A stretch of 64,000 bases of DNA from Pedobacter rhodius (GCF_027213645.1 NZ_JAPWGL010000002.1:558001-622000), one strand, 5' to 3'. Counted from the first letter of the stretch, positions 9,245 to 19,102 are shown. The notes: generated by a model not told the origin, from the letters alone. Numbers and translations: made by a program.

Positions 9245-9460
9245 TTACCCTAAAATCAACTTCTCAAAATCTTGTTTATTTTCATGTTTAATAAACAAAA
9301 TCTGCTGTTCTTCTAAACCGGAATACTTTTTCTTAAGTTCATTTTTGAACTTTTCTATATCAACACCTGCGTTCAAAATTACAGTCAAAGCATCAGCATT
9401 GCCTCTTACTTCTATAATTTTATCGGGATAAATTTCTTTGAGCTCTTGCGGGAATTTCAT
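9245..9460 (-). CDS. Small hypothetical protein (71 aa)
   Basis: Not recognised. A short soluble protein, charged, with an alternating beta/alpha pattern: a strand DKIIEVRGNADALTVILN, then a helix IEKFKNELKKKYSG and a C-terminal stretch QQILFIKHENKQDFEKLIL. It has no signal peptide or membrane segment. It lies between the PspC gene and the DUF2851 gene on the same strand with gaps of 107 and 48 bases, so it may belong to that transcription unit. The coding pattern and start look plausible. Confidence 0.6.
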   Translation of the reverse strand: MKFPQELKEIYPDKIIEVRGNADALTVILNAGVDIEKFKNELKKKYSGLEEQQILFIKHENKQDFEKLILG

Positions 9461-9508
9461 AATGAATAAACGGATTTAAAGGTAGAAAGTTTCATTAAAT
9501 TAAAGGAT

Positions 9509-10792
9509 TCAGGCTTGCTTTAAAATTTTAATCCCAATACCGCAAGAAAGGCATTTTTTCTGATCGCAATATTGTTTTTTTAATTGTAAAATACCTTGTG
9601 ATGCAAAAGCGTTATCTATTTTCACATTTGCTGAATCAAATCTTTCAATAATTGCATTTTCCTCTGCAGGCAAGCTTTCCAATAATTTTATCGCCCTGCT
9701 GATGTAAAATTGTGTTCCGGTATGTTTACCGTAAGCGAATAAAAATAAAGCAACTGTATTTAATAAAATATTATCGACAGATGTTTTACCAATTTGGGTG
9801 CTTACACTTACTGCTTCGCTTTTGAAATGATAATGTGTTTTCCAGTAATCGTTTACGGGCAGGTCGTCAAATAACCGGCGCAATCCGGCAACTTCCCGTA
9901 CCTCCATTACCTTTGAGAATAAATGATTTGATTTCACAATCAACGCTGCAAACTGTGCCAAACGCAAAGTCGGGAAATTCTGTGGCCGCATCCGCATAAA
10001 TTTCCAGATGGACACTTCAATGGGTTTGATGTTGTATTTTTTCTGTAAAAACCGGAATTCCTGTTGAAGCTTTATCGGATATTCTCCATCAAATTTGTTG
10101 TTTAAAAAACCTGCTGAACCAAAAACCAATGCCTCAATTTGCAGCTGATTATTTTTGTGCTTACTATAAATTTGTTGGGGAAGGGCTTTGGCAAAAAGCT
10201 CGAATGGCAATGCGTTAACTTTAAAACCAAAATTACGGGCTATGAAACGGTAAAAAGTTTCATCCCAGTTTCCATTTAACTCATTTAACGTTTCCATCAC
10301 AGCCTGGGTTTTTTGCTCAAACCGTTCAACCAATGTGCGGGATAAAAATGAATCGACTATTAATTTATCGACATGCCGAATTTGGGCAATGCACGGAAAG
10401 TCTGTAAGGGTCAGAAACAGGTTTTCATATTTCTCAATTAACGCATCAGCAATACGGTTTTTTAGTTCCAGAACAGGCAAAACAGAACCATCAATTCTTT
10501 TAATCTCAACATCATTTTCATAAACCACATGGAGAATTACGTTTTCATAACTCGCGTTACTTTGGTGATTATGCTTTAACCAATCAGAAGATTTAATGTG
10601 GATTTCTATATTCCCCGCCCAAACTGTTTCGCCTAACTGCACCTTCGCATTATTAAAATCAGGACCGGCATTTTTATTGAGAAAACCCTGATGCAGGATT
10701 TTCAGGTTTTCTCCATCAGCAGTTGTCAGGTCATTATTATCGAACGACCTGAATTGCCAAACATAATGTAGAAAATCTTCCGGAAAATTCAT
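9509..10792 (-). CDS. DUF2851 family protein
   Basis: A 427-residue protein of the Bacteroidota-specific DUF2851 family, of unknown biochemical role. Typical features are MNFPEDFLHYVWQFRSFD at the N-terminus, GPDFNNAKVQLGETVWAGNIEIHIKSSDW, and HVVYENDVEI, which give a beta-rich N-terminal region. A helical C-terminal part follows, ending in CDQKKCLSCGIGIKIL, where cysteines look like a metal-binding cluster. I start it at the ATG of MNFPEDF; the reading frame extends 38 codons further upstream, but that extension is hydrophobic, unlike the family, and probably untranslated. No membrane segment. Confidence 0.82.
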   Translation of the reverse strand: MNFPEDFLHYVWQFRSFDNNDLTTADGENLKILHQGFLNKNAGPDFNNAKVQLGETVWAGNIEIHIKSSDWLKHNHQSNASYENVILHVVYENDVEIKRIDGSVLPVLELKNRIADALIEKYENLFLTLTDFPCIAQIRHVDKLIVDSFLSRTLVERFEQKTQAVMETLNELNGNWDETFYRFIARNFGFKVNALPFELFAKALPQQIYSKHKNNQLQIEALVFGSAGFLNNKFDGEYPIKLQQEFRFLQKKYNIKPIEVSIWKFMRMRPQNFPTLRLAQFAALIVKSNHLFSKVMEVREVAGLRRLFDDLPVNDYWKTHYHFKSEAVSVSTQIGKTSVDNILLNTVALFLFAYGKHTGTQFYISRAIKLLESLPAEENAIIERFDSANVKIDNAFASQGILQLKKQYCDQKKCLSCGIGIKILKQA

Positions 10793-11135
10793 TATTAAAG
10801 ATAATGAAATATTCTTAAAAGTTTTAGAATAAATTTTCAGCTTCTTTGGTATAATTATTAAAAACCTAAGTGATAAGATAGCGATTATCAAACTTTTCAA
10901 AAACAAAATACCATGTAGTTCTTTGATTTATATTAAAACTTGCAAAGTAATCACCGAATAATGAAATTGATGGGAGTTTTCTGATGTATCTTTTTATGAA
11001 TTTGATTTTCTGCCAGTGAAATTAATTTAGCTACGTATTCTATAGCGCTTTCTATCTACAAAAAATAACTATAATAGAATAGTTTATCAATTAATTCATT
11101 AAAATATTTTAAAACCGAGGGATGGAAATTTACGA

Positions 11136-11339
11136 CTACTTCCAAGGTAAACTATCAAGGTGTTGAATGGCAGTATTTTTGAATTGCGCTGAAGTTAAAC
11201 TTTTATTCCACTTCTTTTCAAATTCTTTGTTTTTTGTTGAGGCTTGCGAACATACTGAAACCTCTTCGTTTACAGTTGGCAATTGATTTTCAAGTAAAGC
11301 TGCCAAAAGTTTATCTTTTTCAAATTCTGATAGTTGCAT
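11136..11339 (-). CDS. Small hypothetical protein (67 aa)
   Basis: Not recognised. A hydrophilic, probably helical protein (LSEFEKDKLLAALLENQ at the start, LDSLPWK at the end). No domain, signal peptide or membrane segment is visible. It is isolated: 340 bases of AT-rich DNA without other reading frames separate it from the DUF2851 start, and 82 bases separate its ATG (11339) from the next gene's stop codon. It could be a real small gene or a chance frame. Confidence 0.45.
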   Translation of the reverse strand: MQLSEFEKDKLLAALLENQLPTVNEEVSVCSQASTKNKEFEKKWNKSLTSAQFKNTAIQHLDSLPWK

Positions 11340-11421
11340 TACATAAGCAACAATTGACTCGAAATCTATATTGAAAATTGGTTATTCATAAACAAATTTT
11401 AATTGAATAAACATAATCATT

Positions 11422-12330
11422 TTAAACCACTTTCACTTCAGTTTTCTTTTTGTAATTCGTTATAAAAACGCCTGCAATTATCAAAATCGTTGCAACGATT
11501 AAATCCAGGTCGACATGTTCGTTAAGGATTAACCAACCCAAGAATATTGCAATAACTGTATTAAAATAGGTAAGGATAGAAACTTCTGATGCAGAAACTT
11601 TCTTCAGTGCATAATGGTAGCAGAAATAACCTAAAACTGAGCCAAATATTGCCAGGTAAACTGCCGCAAAAATACTTCCGGTTTTCCATGAACCGACATC
11701 AGCCTTGCCCGAAAAAATTAAGGCTAAGCCAAATTGAACAATTGCGGAGAATATAAATTGATAGAAAAGATTTAAGAATATATACTGTGGTTTTCCGCTG
11801 TGTTTTTTGGAATAAATCGTTCCGATTGTCCAGCCGGAAACGGCAATTACTAATGATAGTATCCCATTTCGGTAACCTGGTTCTAATAAATCACTAATGC
11901 CGTCTCTGAAAATAAAAACAATTCCCAGGAAGCCTATAAATACGCCAATGAAGCCTTTTAAACTTGGTTTTTGAATACCCAGAAACACACAACCTAAAAA
12001 AACCAGTAATGGCGAGGTTGCATTTATCAGGGAGGTTAAACCACTCGGTATAGTTTTTTCGGCAACGGTTGTCATACCATTTGCAATAACCACCATCAAC
12101 ATAGAAAGCAAGATTTGTCTTTTGAAACCCGACCAGCCAATCCATTTCAATTCTTTTTGTTTTATCAGAATGATAAGAATAATTAGCGAGGCAATCGTTT
12201 GACGAATAGCCGTTACGTACCAGGCCGGAATGCTTTCGACTGCAACCCTGATGCCCAGGTAAGTTGTACCCCAAATCAAGGCAACGCCTGTTAAAGCAAG
12301 TATAAGTTTTAAATCTATTTTAGTTTTCAT
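11422..12330 (-). CDS. DMT-superfamily (EamA) transporter
   Basis: An inner-membrane protein of about 302 residues with ten predicted membrane segments in two EamA repeats. The first repeat starts with LALTGVALIWGTTYLGIRVAVESIP, typical of RhaT/EamA permeases that export amino acids or metabolites; the second ends in FNTVIAIFLGWLILNEHVDLDLIVATILIIAGVFI. Substrate unknown. I start it at the ATG of MKTKIDLK rather than 13 codons upstream, where the frame overlaps a repeat block. Isolated from neighbours by repeats on its 5' side. Confidence 0.85.
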   Translation of the reverse strand: MKTKIDLKLILALTGVALIWGTTYLGIRVAVESIPAWYVTAIRQTIASLIILIILIKQKELKWIGWSGFKRQILLSMLMVVIANGMTTVAEKTIPSGLTSLINATSPLLVFLGCVFLGIQKPSLKGFIGVFIGFLGIVFIFRDGISDLLEPGYRNGILSLVIAVSGWTIGTIYSKKHSGKPQYIFLNLFYQFIFSAIVQFGLALIFSGKADVGSWKTGSIFAAVYLAIFGSVLGYFCYHYALKKVSASEVSILTYFNTVIAIFLGWLILNEHVDLDLIVATILIIAGVFITNYKKKTEVKVV

Positions 12331-12340
12331 AACCGGGCAA

Positions 12341-12590
12341 TTAACCACAAAGAAAAGAAGATTAACCACAAAGACCCAAAGGCAAAAAATTATTTCTTTG
12401 TTCCTTGTGGTAAAATAAAATCATCGCCGGATTTAATTAACACAAAAACTAAAAGTCACAAAAATTATTTCTTTATGTACCTGGCGCCTTTGTGGTAAAA
12501 TAAAATTATCGCCGGATTTAATTAACACAAAAACTAAAAATCACAAAAATTATTTCTTTGTGTTCTTGGTGCCTTTGTGGTAAAATAAAA
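12341..12590. repeat. AACCACAAAG / CTTTGTGGT element with 85-bp tandem repeat
   Basis: The left part has AACCACAAAG twice. The right part is a tandem repeat with an 85-base period: TAAAATAAAATCATCGCCGG begins at 12411, a variant at 12496, and the third unit starts at 12581 and stops at the pyrF stop codon. Each unit carries CTTGGTGCCTTTGTGGT (or variant), the reverse complement of the left arm, so the block can fold back on itself. Confidence 0.85.
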
Positions 12591-13421
12591 TCATAACAGT
12601 TTAGCATTAACCAGAATCTGCTCCATCTCTTTTTGCAATTTCAAGGCCTCTTCCCTGGCCTTTTCAGCGAAATCTTCGCCACTACCCGCATAAATAATTC
12701 CGCGTGATGAATTGATTAATAATCCGCATTGCGAATTTAAACCGTATTTACAAACCTCCTGTAAATCGCCGCCTTGTGCACCAACTCCAGGCACTAAAAG
12801 AAAATGATTCGGAACCAATTTACGCACATCGGCAAATGCAGCGCCACGAGTTGCACCAACAACGTACATCATTTGCTCATCGGTTGCCCATTGCTGCGAG
12901 GTTTTTAATACTTTTTCGAAAAGTTTATCGCCGCCAATTTCCTGCAACTGAAAATCAGCATGACCAGAATTTGATGTTAGAGCCAATAGTATAACCCATT
13001 TATCTTTAAAATTAAGAAAAGGCGTAACTGAATCGCTACCCATATAAGGCGCAACCGTAACCGAATCAAAACTCATTTCAGAAGATTTTTCATTAAAGAA
13101 AGTTTCTGCATACATGGCAGAAGTATTTCCAATGTCGCCCCGTTTTGCATCGGCGATTGAAAAAATATCCTGAGGGATGTATTTCCAGGTTTCGGTTAAG
13201 GTTTCCCATCCTTTTTTACCGTAACACTCATAAAAAGCAGTATTTGGTTTGTAGGCTACACATAAATCTTTTGTGGCATCAATCAACTGTTTATTAAATT
13301 CCAGAATCGGATTTTCGTATTTTAGCAGATGCTTAGGGATTTTATCTAAAGAAGAATCCAATCCAACACATAAAAATGAGCGTTTTTTCTGTATCTGCCC
13401 GAAAAGTTGTTGCTTAGTCAT
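12591..13421 (-). CDS. pyrF: Orotidine 5'-phosphate decarboxylase, type 2
   Basis: Catalyses the last step of UMP synthesis, decarboxylating OMP. The 276-residue length and the motif [19 protein letters not shown], carrying the catalytic Asp-Lys-Asp set, identify the longer type 2 enzyme usual in Bacteroidota. [14 protein letters not shown] near the N-terminus and VPGVGAQGG plus [10 protein letters not shown] (phosphate-binding) at the C-terminus agree. I start at the ATG of MTKQQLF; an in-frame TTG seven codons upstream would add MQQISHN, and a CATATTTG sequence (one base off the -7 box) sits around it. The stop codon lies directly in the preceding repeat. Confidence 0.93.
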   Translation of the reverse strand: MTKQQLFGQIQKKRSFLCVGLDSSLDKIPKHLLKYENPILEFNKQLIDATKDLCVAYKPNTAFYECYGKKGWETLTETWKYIPQDIFSIADAKRGDIGNTSAMYAETFFNEKSSEMSFDSVTVAPYMGSDSVTPFLNFKDKWVILLALTSNSGHADFQLQEIGGDKLFEKVLKTSQQWATDEQMMYVVGATRGAAFADVRKLVPNHFLLVPGVGAQGGDLQEVCKYGLNSQCGLLINSSRGIIYAGSGEDFAEKAREEALKLQKEMEQILVNAKLL

Positions 13422-13442
13422 ATTGTGGCTTATTTGCTGCAA

Positions 13443-13841
13443 ATATGAGGTTTTTTAAGTTTTTTGAGTGATAAAAATATCTTCACATTAATTATTTTTA
13501 TAAACATTTTAAACTTTTTCTTGCGGATTACGTTTCAAATACATACAATTGCAACATAATTCTCAACCGTTTATCTGAATATCCCAGAAAAAATTTATCA
13601 AGACTTGTTTTTTGTTACCATTTTTTGAAAGCGATTTATCGTTTTTATTCAGCTTGTAAACAATTATGAAACATTTTGAGTACATCCAATAATCAGCTCA
13701 TTTAGTTTTATAGCCTTAAGAATTTATACACAATAAAAACCGCAGGGCTTGCGCAAATAGATATTTAAGCCCGTGCAGATTTATAGCAGGAAACATCTGT
13801 TATAAATAAATGAAAAATTTCTTGAAACATATATATTTAGA
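13443..13841 (+). promoter_or_regulatory. rho upstream region with two hairpins
   Basis: About 400 bases without a gene. Close to rho lie two hairpins: GCAGGGCTT paired with AAGCCC(g)TGC at 13743-13776, and TTATAGCAG paired with CTGTTATAA at 13781-13805 (loop GAAACAT). Neither is followed by a T run. They could shape the rho leader; rho is autoregulated in other bacteria, but this is only a suggestion here. Confidence 0.45.
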
Positions 13842-15554
13842 ATGTTTAGCAAAACAGAATTAAATGATAAGCTTACACCAGAATTACGTGAGCTGGCAAA
13901 ATCTTATGGCATTGAAGGTGCCGAATCCCTTAGAAAAATTGACCTTGTTGAAGTGCTTTTACACCAACAGGAAATTATAAATGCCGCTAAAGCGGGTGCA
14001 GACCCATATAGCGAAAGCGAGCAAATTGCAGTTGCATCAGCTCCAAAAACAAAAGCAGTTAAAGCTGAGAAAGCGCCGAAAGTTGCGGCTTCGGCGGCGG
14101 CTACTTCGACAGCAGAAAAACCAGCAAAAAAAAGAGCAAGATTAAGTAAAGATGAACCTGCAGCTCCAATCGAAAGAAGAAGAGATTCGGTTACTTTATT
14201 TGATGAACCACAACATCAACAGCAACCTGAAAGGCAGCCGGATAGAATTTCTGAACAAGAAGAGATTGGCAGTAAACCAATTTCTGCTTTAATTGAAGAA
14301 AGTGCTGAGGTTATTCCTGCAACTCAAAAGCAAAGGCCTGAACAAAAAGACAAGGCGCAGCGCGACGATAACCGTCAGCAGAAACAACCTGGTGGTGGCA
14401 ATCACCATAAAAACGAAAATAGTTATTCGAATTTAGATTTCGATAACGTTATTACAAACGAGGGTGTTTTAGAAATTATGCCCGATGGTTATGGTTTCCT
14501 GCGTTCCGCAGATTATAACTACTTAACTTCGCCTGATGATATCTATGTGTCTCAGTCTCAGATTAAACTTTTTGGCCTAAAAACCGGTGATACTGTAAAA
14601 GGTAGCATCCGCCCGCCGAAAGAGGGTGAAAAATATTTCCCATTGGTTCGCGTAGAAACTATCAATGGCAGAATTCCTGCCGAAGTGCGCGACCGTGTTC
14701 CATTTGATTATTTAACACCGCTTTTCCCGACAGAAAGGTTAAATCTTTTTACGGATACGAATAATTATTCTACCCGTATTATGGATTTATTCACACCAAT
14801 TGGTAAAGGACAACGTGGTTTAATCGTTGCACAGCCAAAAACAGGTAAAACCAATTTGCTGAAAGAAGTGGCCAATGCAATTGCTAAAAATCATCCTGAA
14901 GTTTATTTGATTATTCTTTTAATTGATGAGCGCCCTGAAGAGGTAACTGATATGGCTCGAAGTGTACGAGCAGAGGTTATTGCCTCTACTTTTGATGAGC
15001 CGGCTGAACGCCATGTAAAAATTGCCAATATCGTTCTGGAAAAATCCAAGCGTTTGGTAGAAAGCGGGCACGATGTGGTTATCCTTTTAGATTCAATCAC
15101 CCGTTTAGCAAGGGCTTATAATACAACTGCTCCGGCATCCGGTAAAATTTTATCTGGTGGTGTTGATGCAAATGCCCTGCACAAACCAAAACGCTTCTTT
15201 GGTGCAGCCCGTAACATTGAAAATGGTGGATCATTAACGATTTTGGCAACTGCATTAACGGATACAGGTTCTAAAATGGATGAGGTTATTTTCGAAGAGT
15301 TTAAAGGTACCGGTAACATGGAGTTACAGTTAGATCGTAAATTATCGAATAAACGTATCTTCCCGGCTATTGACATTACGGCATCCAGTACTCGCCGCGA
15401 TGATTTATTGCACGACAGAGATACCCTGCAACGTGTTTGGATTTTACGCAATCACCTGGCAGACATGAACAGCCAGGAAGCAATGGAATTTGTACAAGCT
15501 CAGATAAAAGGTACAAAAAGCAACGAGGAATTCTTAATTTCAATGAACAGCTAG
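13842..15554 (+). CDS. rho: Transcription termination factor Rho with disordered insert
   Basis: Hexameric RNA helicase that ends transcription of untranslated RNA. Residues 1-50 are the Rho N-terminal helix bundle ([21 protein letters not shown]). Residues about 55-205 are a low-complexity Ala/Lys/Gln/Glu/Arg-rich insert, predicted disordered, absent from E. coli Rho. The cold-shock RNA-binding domain follows ([15 protein letters not shown]), then the RecA motor with Walker A QPKTGKT, Walker [17 protein letters not shown], and the R/Q-loop region [13 protein letters not shown]. The total of 570 residues reflects the insert. Long inserts of this kind are known in Bacteroides Rho, where one drives phase separation. 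pssA follows 74 bases downstream. Confidence 0.96.
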   Translation: MFSKTELNDKLTPELRELAKSYGIEGAESLRKIDLVEVLLHQQEIINAAKAGADPYSESEQIAVASAPKTKAVKAEKAPKVAASAAATSTAEKPAKKRARLSKDEPAAPIERRRDSVTLFDEPQHQQQPERQPDRISEQEEIGSKPISALIEESAEVIPATQKQRPEQKDKAQRDDNRQQKQPGGGNHHKNENSYSNLDFDNVITNEGVLEIMPDGYGFLRSADYNYLTSPDDIYVSQSQIKLFGLKTGDTVKGSIRPPKEGEKYFPLVRVETINGRIPAEVRDRVPFDYLTPLFPTERLNLFTDTNNYSTRIMDLFTPIGKGQRGLIVAQPKTGKTNLLKEVANAIAKNHPEVYLIILLIDERPEEVTDMARSVRAEVIASTFDEPAERHVKIANIVLEKSKRLVESGHDVVILLDSITRLARAYNTTAPASGKILSGGVDANALHKPKRFFGAARNIENGGSLTILATALTDTGSKMDEVIFEEFKGTGNMELQLDRKLSNKRIFPAIDITASSTRRDDLLHDRDTLQRVWILRNHLADMNSQEAMEFVQAQIKGTKSNEEFLISMNS

Positions 15555-15565
15555 TAATAGGTAAA

Positions 15566-15624
15566 ATGGGAGATGGTAAATGGTTAAGGTATCCCTTCCA
15601 TCTCCATCTTCCATCTTCCATTAA
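15566..15624. repeat. CCATCTTCCATCT / AGATGG repeat before pssA
   Basis: GGGAGATGG on the left and repeated CCATCTCCATCTTCCATCTTCCA on the right form an imperfect inverted repeat that ends about 5 bases before the pssA ATG. Relatives occur at 19040-19102 and 26813-26873. Confidence 0.75.
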
Positions 15625-15628
15625 TTAT

Positions 15629-16318
15629 ATGAAAAGGCATCTCCCCAATGCAATTACCTGTGCAAACCTGTTTTCCGGTTGTATTGGAATTGTTTTTGCA
15701 TTCAAAGGCGATTTAGAAACCGCAGCCTATTTTGTAATTCTTTCCGGTATTTTTGATTTTTTCGACGGAATGGTTGCCCGTTTGTTAAATGTAAAATCGG
15801 CTATCGGAAAAGATCTCGATTCGCTGGCCGATATGGTAAGTTTTGGTTTTTTACCAGGAGTTATTATGTTCCAGTTGCTGAAAGTAAGCGATTATTCTTC
15901 AGAATACATGCCTTACCTGGGTTTTTTCATTACCATTTTCTCTGCTTTACGCTTAGCTAAATTTAATAATGATGAAAGGCAAACCAACGACTTTATTGGT
16001 TTAAACACACCCATGAATACGCTTTTTATCTGCTCATTACCTTATATCGCAAAAGATTATCCCCAGGTTATCGGTTCTTCTATCCTGCTGATTGCGATAA
16101 CCGCAATTACCAGTTTTCTACTGGTTAGCGAACTAAAAATTTTCTCATTAAAATTCAACGATTTAAGCTGGGCGAAAAATAAAATCAAATTTTTATTCCT
16201 GATCATATCAGCTGTTTTAATTGCATTTCTTCAGTTTGCTGCGATACCTTTTGTTTTGGTGCTTTATATTGCCATGTCGATATTACATTTCAGATTGGCA
16301 AATGTAACATTGAATTAA
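15629..16318 (+). CDS. pssA: CDP-diacylglycerol-serine O-phosphatidyltransferase
   Basis: Makes phosphatidylserine from CDP-diacylglycerol and serine, the first step to phosphatidylethanolamine; inner membrane. The CDP-alcohol phosphotransferase signature D-G-x2-A-R-x8-G-x3-D-x3-D is complete in FFDGMVARLLNVKSAIGKDL plus the following DSLAD. The 229-residue protein has six to eight membrane segments. The reading frame is open 64 codons upstream into rho, but MKRHLPNAITCANLFSG is the family's N-terminus, so I start there. The 3' end overlaps the convergent Hpt gene by four bases. Confidence 0.93.
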   Translation: MKRHLPNAITCANLFSGCIGIVFAFKGDLETAAYFVILSGIFDFFDGMVARLLNVKSAIGKDLDSLADMVSFGFLPGVIMFQLLKVSDYSSEYMPYLGFFITIFSALRLAKFNNDERQTNDFIGLNTPMNTLFICSLPYIAKDYPQVIGSSILLIAITAITSFLLVSELKIFSLKFNDLSWAKNKIKFLFLIISAVLIAFLQFAAIPFVLVLYIAMSILHFRLANVTLN

Positions 16319-16704
16319 TTAAGTTGAATATTATACTTTATTTTAACTTCTGCAATTGCCCCCTGAATCTGAATATAAACAACATCTAAAACCAACCGAA
16401 GCTTTTCAACTTGTTCAAAAGTTGAATTTAAATCTGCTGCTTTCTTCACATTACCTTCAATAGACTGGATGAAATCTTTAACATCAGAACGCCCTATATA
16501 AGTTAAAGTTGGTTTTATCCTGTGGGCATAATCTGTTACCCGCCTCCAGTCTTTGTTTGATAAAGCATTTTCAAGTTCTGCCATATAAATCGGCGTTTCT
16601 TCTAAGAAGGTTTCGAAAACTTCAATCATGGTTTCGGGGTCGTGGCCAACCATTTCGATAAGATAGGAAAAATCTAAGGGTTTATGCGTTTTGTTATCGT
16701 CCAT
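16315..16704 (-). CDS. Stand-alone Hpt (histidine phosphotransfer) protein
   Basis: A 129-residue helical protein whose motif YAHRIKPTLTYIG carries the phosphorylatable histidine (H61) and matches the Hpt pattern AHxLKGxxxxxG, with Pro in place of the usual Gly. It would relay phosphate between a hybrid histidine kinase and a response regulator. No kinase is in the window; the stand-alone receivers at 31334 and 58409 are possible but unproven partners. It sits 15 bases after folK on the same strand, so they are probably co-transcribed. Confidence 0.85.
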   Translation of the reverse strand: MDDNKTHKPLDFSYLIEMVGHDPETMIEVFETFLEETPIYMAELENALSNKDWRRVTDYAHRIKPTLTYIGRSDVKDFIQSIEGNVKKAADLNSTFEQVEKLRLVLDVVYIQIQGAIAEVKIKYNIQLN

Positions 16705-16719
16705 ATCCAGTCAAAAGGC

Positions 16720-17214
16720 TTACAACTTTTTAACATCCAAATCATCTGCAATATTTTCTGCAAGCTCTGACATAGATTTTCCGAAAACAGGATGTTTAAC
16801 ATGTGCAGCAATTTCTGCCATGGGCTGCATTACAAATTTCCTGTTTTGCATGTGCGGATGAGGAACCTGAAGTTTTCCTTCAATATGTATTACGTCTTCG
16901 CCGTATAGAATTAAATCAATATCGATCAATCTTTCACCCCACTTTTCTTTTCTTATCCTGCCTAATTTTTGTTCAATTTCCAAAGCCTTATCCAATAGCT
17001 GCATGGCATTTAAATCCGTCGTTAATGCAATGGCTTGATTCAAGAAATCGGGCTGGTCTTTTTTTCCCCACGCAGCGGTTTCATAAACAGATGAAACTGA
17101 AACAACAGTACCCGCTTCTTCATTTAAAAGCTGAATCGCAAGTTCCAGGTTTTTCTCCCGGTCTCCTAAGTTTCCACCGAGTAACAAATAAGCAATTGTG
17201 TGCTCTAATGCCAT
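16720..17214 (-). CDS. folK: HPPK, dihydropterin pyrophosphokinase
   Basis: Transfers pyrophosphate from ATP to 6-hydroxymethyl-7,8-dihydropterin in folate synthesis; cytosolic. The 164-residue protein begins with YLLLGGNLGDREKNLELA, the family's first motif. It has ETAAWGKKDQPDFLNQAIAL for pterin and loop contacts, and RKEKWGERLIDIDLILYG, containing the metal-binding Asp pair. PHPHMQNRKFVMQPMAEIA closes the fold. It is divergent from sppA with only 52 bases between starts, so the two share a promoter region. Confidence 0.95.
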   Translation of the reverse strand: MALEHTIAYLLLGGNLGDREKNLELAIQLLNEEAGTVVSVSSVYETAAWGKKDQPDFLNQAIALTTDLNAMQLLDKALEIEQKLGRIRKEKWGERLIDIDLILYGEDVIHIEGKLQVPHPHMQNRKFVMQPMAEIAAHVKHPVFGKSMSELAENIADDLDVKKL

Positions 17215-17266
17215 ATTAAGCGCTTGTATTTTTTATATATTTACCTCACAAAATTAAAACATTTAA

Positions 17267-19033
17267 ATGAGAGAATTTTTTAAGTATTTATTTGCATCAA
17301 TGTTGGGCTTTTTCCTTTCAATTGTAATCCTGTTTTTTATCTGCTTCATCATTATTGCCGCAGCCATTTCTTCGGTAGATGATGATAAAACTGTTAGCGT
17401 AGACACCAATTCAGTTCTCTATCTAAACCTGGATCAGGCAATTACAGAACGTACGCCTAAAAATCCATTCGGTAACCTGCCGATTGTCGGTGGTGAAGAA
17501 AAAGATGGAATTGGTTTGAACGACCTTTTAAAATCTATTCAGCGGGCAAAAAATGACGACAATGTAAAATGCATCTATCTTAATGTTAGCAGTCCTAATG
17601 CTGGTTTTGCAACCATGCGCGAGGTTAGAAACGCATTAATCGACTTCAAAAAATCTCATAAAAAAATACTGGCCTATAGTGAAGTTTACACGCAGGGCGC
17701 TTATTACATTGCGTCAGCAGCAGATAAGGTTTATTTAAATCCGGAAGGCGCATTAGAATTTAAAGGTTTCAGTTCTGAACTGACCTTTTTCAAAGGCACA
17801 CTCGAAAAAGTTGGTGTGGAAATGCAGGTTATCCGTGTAGGTAATTACAAAAGTGCTGTTGAGCCTTTTATTTTAGATAAGATGAGCGATTATAACCGCA
17901 AACAGGTTACAGCTTATGTTGGCGGTCTGTACAATACTTTCTTAACCGATATTTCGCAAACGAGAGACATTCAAAAAGACAGCCTTTACAGCATTGCAGA
18001 TAATTATAAAATCAGGGCGCCGAAAGATGCGCTTGGTTTTAAAATGATTGACGGCTTGAAATATAAGGATGAAATCCTGGAAGAATTGAAAGCTTTATCT
18101 GGAAAAACCAAAAAACAAGCCATCAGTTCAGTTTCTATAAATGATTACGCAAAAAATAACAGTTCAACAGGTTCGGGAAAAGATAAAGTTGCTGTCATTT
18201 ATGCCAATGGAGAAATTACAGGTGGCGAAGGTTCTGATAATCAAATTGGCTCAGAACGTATTTCAAGAGCCATTCGTAAAGCCCGTTTAGATGATGACAT
18301 TAAAGCAATTGTTTTGCGTGTTAATTCGCCGGGCGGAAGTGCTTTAGCATCTGATGTGATTTGGAGAGAAATTGTATTGGCTAAAAAAGAAAAACCGGTT
18401 ATCGCTTCATTTGGTGATGTAGCCGCTTCCGGCGGATATTATATTGGTTGTGCGGCAGATAGTATATTCGTTCAACCCAATACCATTACAGGTTCCATTG
18501 GCGTATTTGGCATTATACCAAATTTCCAAAACCTGATGACCAATAAACTGGGCATTACATTCGATGGTGTAAAAACCGGTAAGTATGCAGATATAATGGC
18601 AACCAACCGTCCGATGACAGCGGGTGAACGGTTTATAATTCAAAATGAATTAAACAGAATTTACAGTGGTTTTGTGAGTCGGGTGGCTGATGGAAGAAAG
18701 AAGAGCAAGGCATACATCGATAGTATTGGTGGCGGCCACGTTTGGATAGGAACAGATGCCGTTCAGATTGGTTTAGCCGATAGAATCGGAAGTTTTAACG
18801 ACGCAATTAAAGCAGCAGCCAAAAAAGCCAAGATCAAAGAATATAGAGTTGTAGAATATCCTGATGTAATTGATCCGTTAAAATCCTTACTGGAAGAAAG
18901 TACTGATAAAATTAAAACCTATTATACCAAACAGGAATTAGGCGATAATTACATCCTGTATCAGCAAATGAAAAAAGTAATGGCCAGTTCAGGGATTCAG
19001 GCAAGAATGCCATTTGAAGCGATTATAAAATAA
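17267..19033 (+). CDS. sppA: Signal peptide peptidase SppA, 67-kDa type
   Basis: An inner-membrane serine/lysine protease that degrades leftover signal peptides. One N-terminal membrane segment (LGFFLSIVILFFICFIIIAAAI) is followed by two tandem Clp-like domains. The catalytic Lys is in VGNYKSAVEPF (N-terminal half) and the nucleophile Ser in GDVAASGGYYIGCAAD (C-terminal half), the same split dyad as in E. coli SppA. VNSPGGSALASDVIW supplies the oxyanion-hole loop. The 588-residue length fits the long type. The start is the ATG of MREFFKY, with no Shine-Dalgarno. Confidence 0.95.
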   Translation: MREFFKYLFASMLGFFLSIVILFFICFIIIAAAISSVDDDKTVSVDTNSVLYLNLDQAITERTPKNPFGNLPIVGGEEKDGIGLNDLLKSIQRAKNDDNVKCIYLNVSSPNAGFATMREVRNALIDFKKSHKKILAYSEVYTQGAYYIASAADKVYLNPEGALEFKGFSSELTFFKGTLEKVGVEMQVIRVGNYKSAVEPFILDKMSDYNRKQVTAYVGGLYNTFLTDISQTRDIQKDSLYSIADNYKIRAPKDALGFKMIDGLKYKDEILEELKALSGKTKKQAISSVSINDYAKNNSSTGSGKDKVAVIYANGEITGGEGSDNQIGSERISRAIRKARLDDDIKAIVLRVNSPGGSALASDVIWREIVLAKKEKPVIASFGDVAASGGYYIGCAADSIFVQPNTITGSIGVFGIIPNFQNLMTNKLGITFDGVKTGKYADIMATNRPMTAGERFIIQNELNRIYSGFVSRVADGRKKSKAYIDSIGGGHVWIGTDAVQIGLADRIGSFNDAIKAAAKKAKIKEYRVVEYPDVIDPLKSLLEESTDKIKTYYTKQELGDNYILYQQMKKVMASSGIQARMPFEAIIK

Positions 19034-19039
19034 GGGTCG

Positions 19040-19102
19040 ACGGAAGAGGTAAGATGGAATAGAGCGTCAAACCATTATCCATCTTACATTTTCCATCTTT
19101 TA
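19040..19102. repeat. AAGATGGAA ... TTCCATCTT inverted repeat
   Basis: GGTAAGATGGAATAG is mirrored by CCATCTTACATTTTCCATCTT between the convergent sppA and lipoprotein genes. It may also serve as a terminator hairpin for both. Same family as 15566-15624 and 26813-26873. Confidence 0.7.

Noticed and set aside
11894..12274. Second minus-strand frame inside the EamA transporter
   Set aside because: Out-of-frame shadow with unlikely composition (many Cys, Trp, Arg).
15116..15451. Minus-strand frame inside rho
   Set aside because: Shadow of the conserved Rho motor domain.
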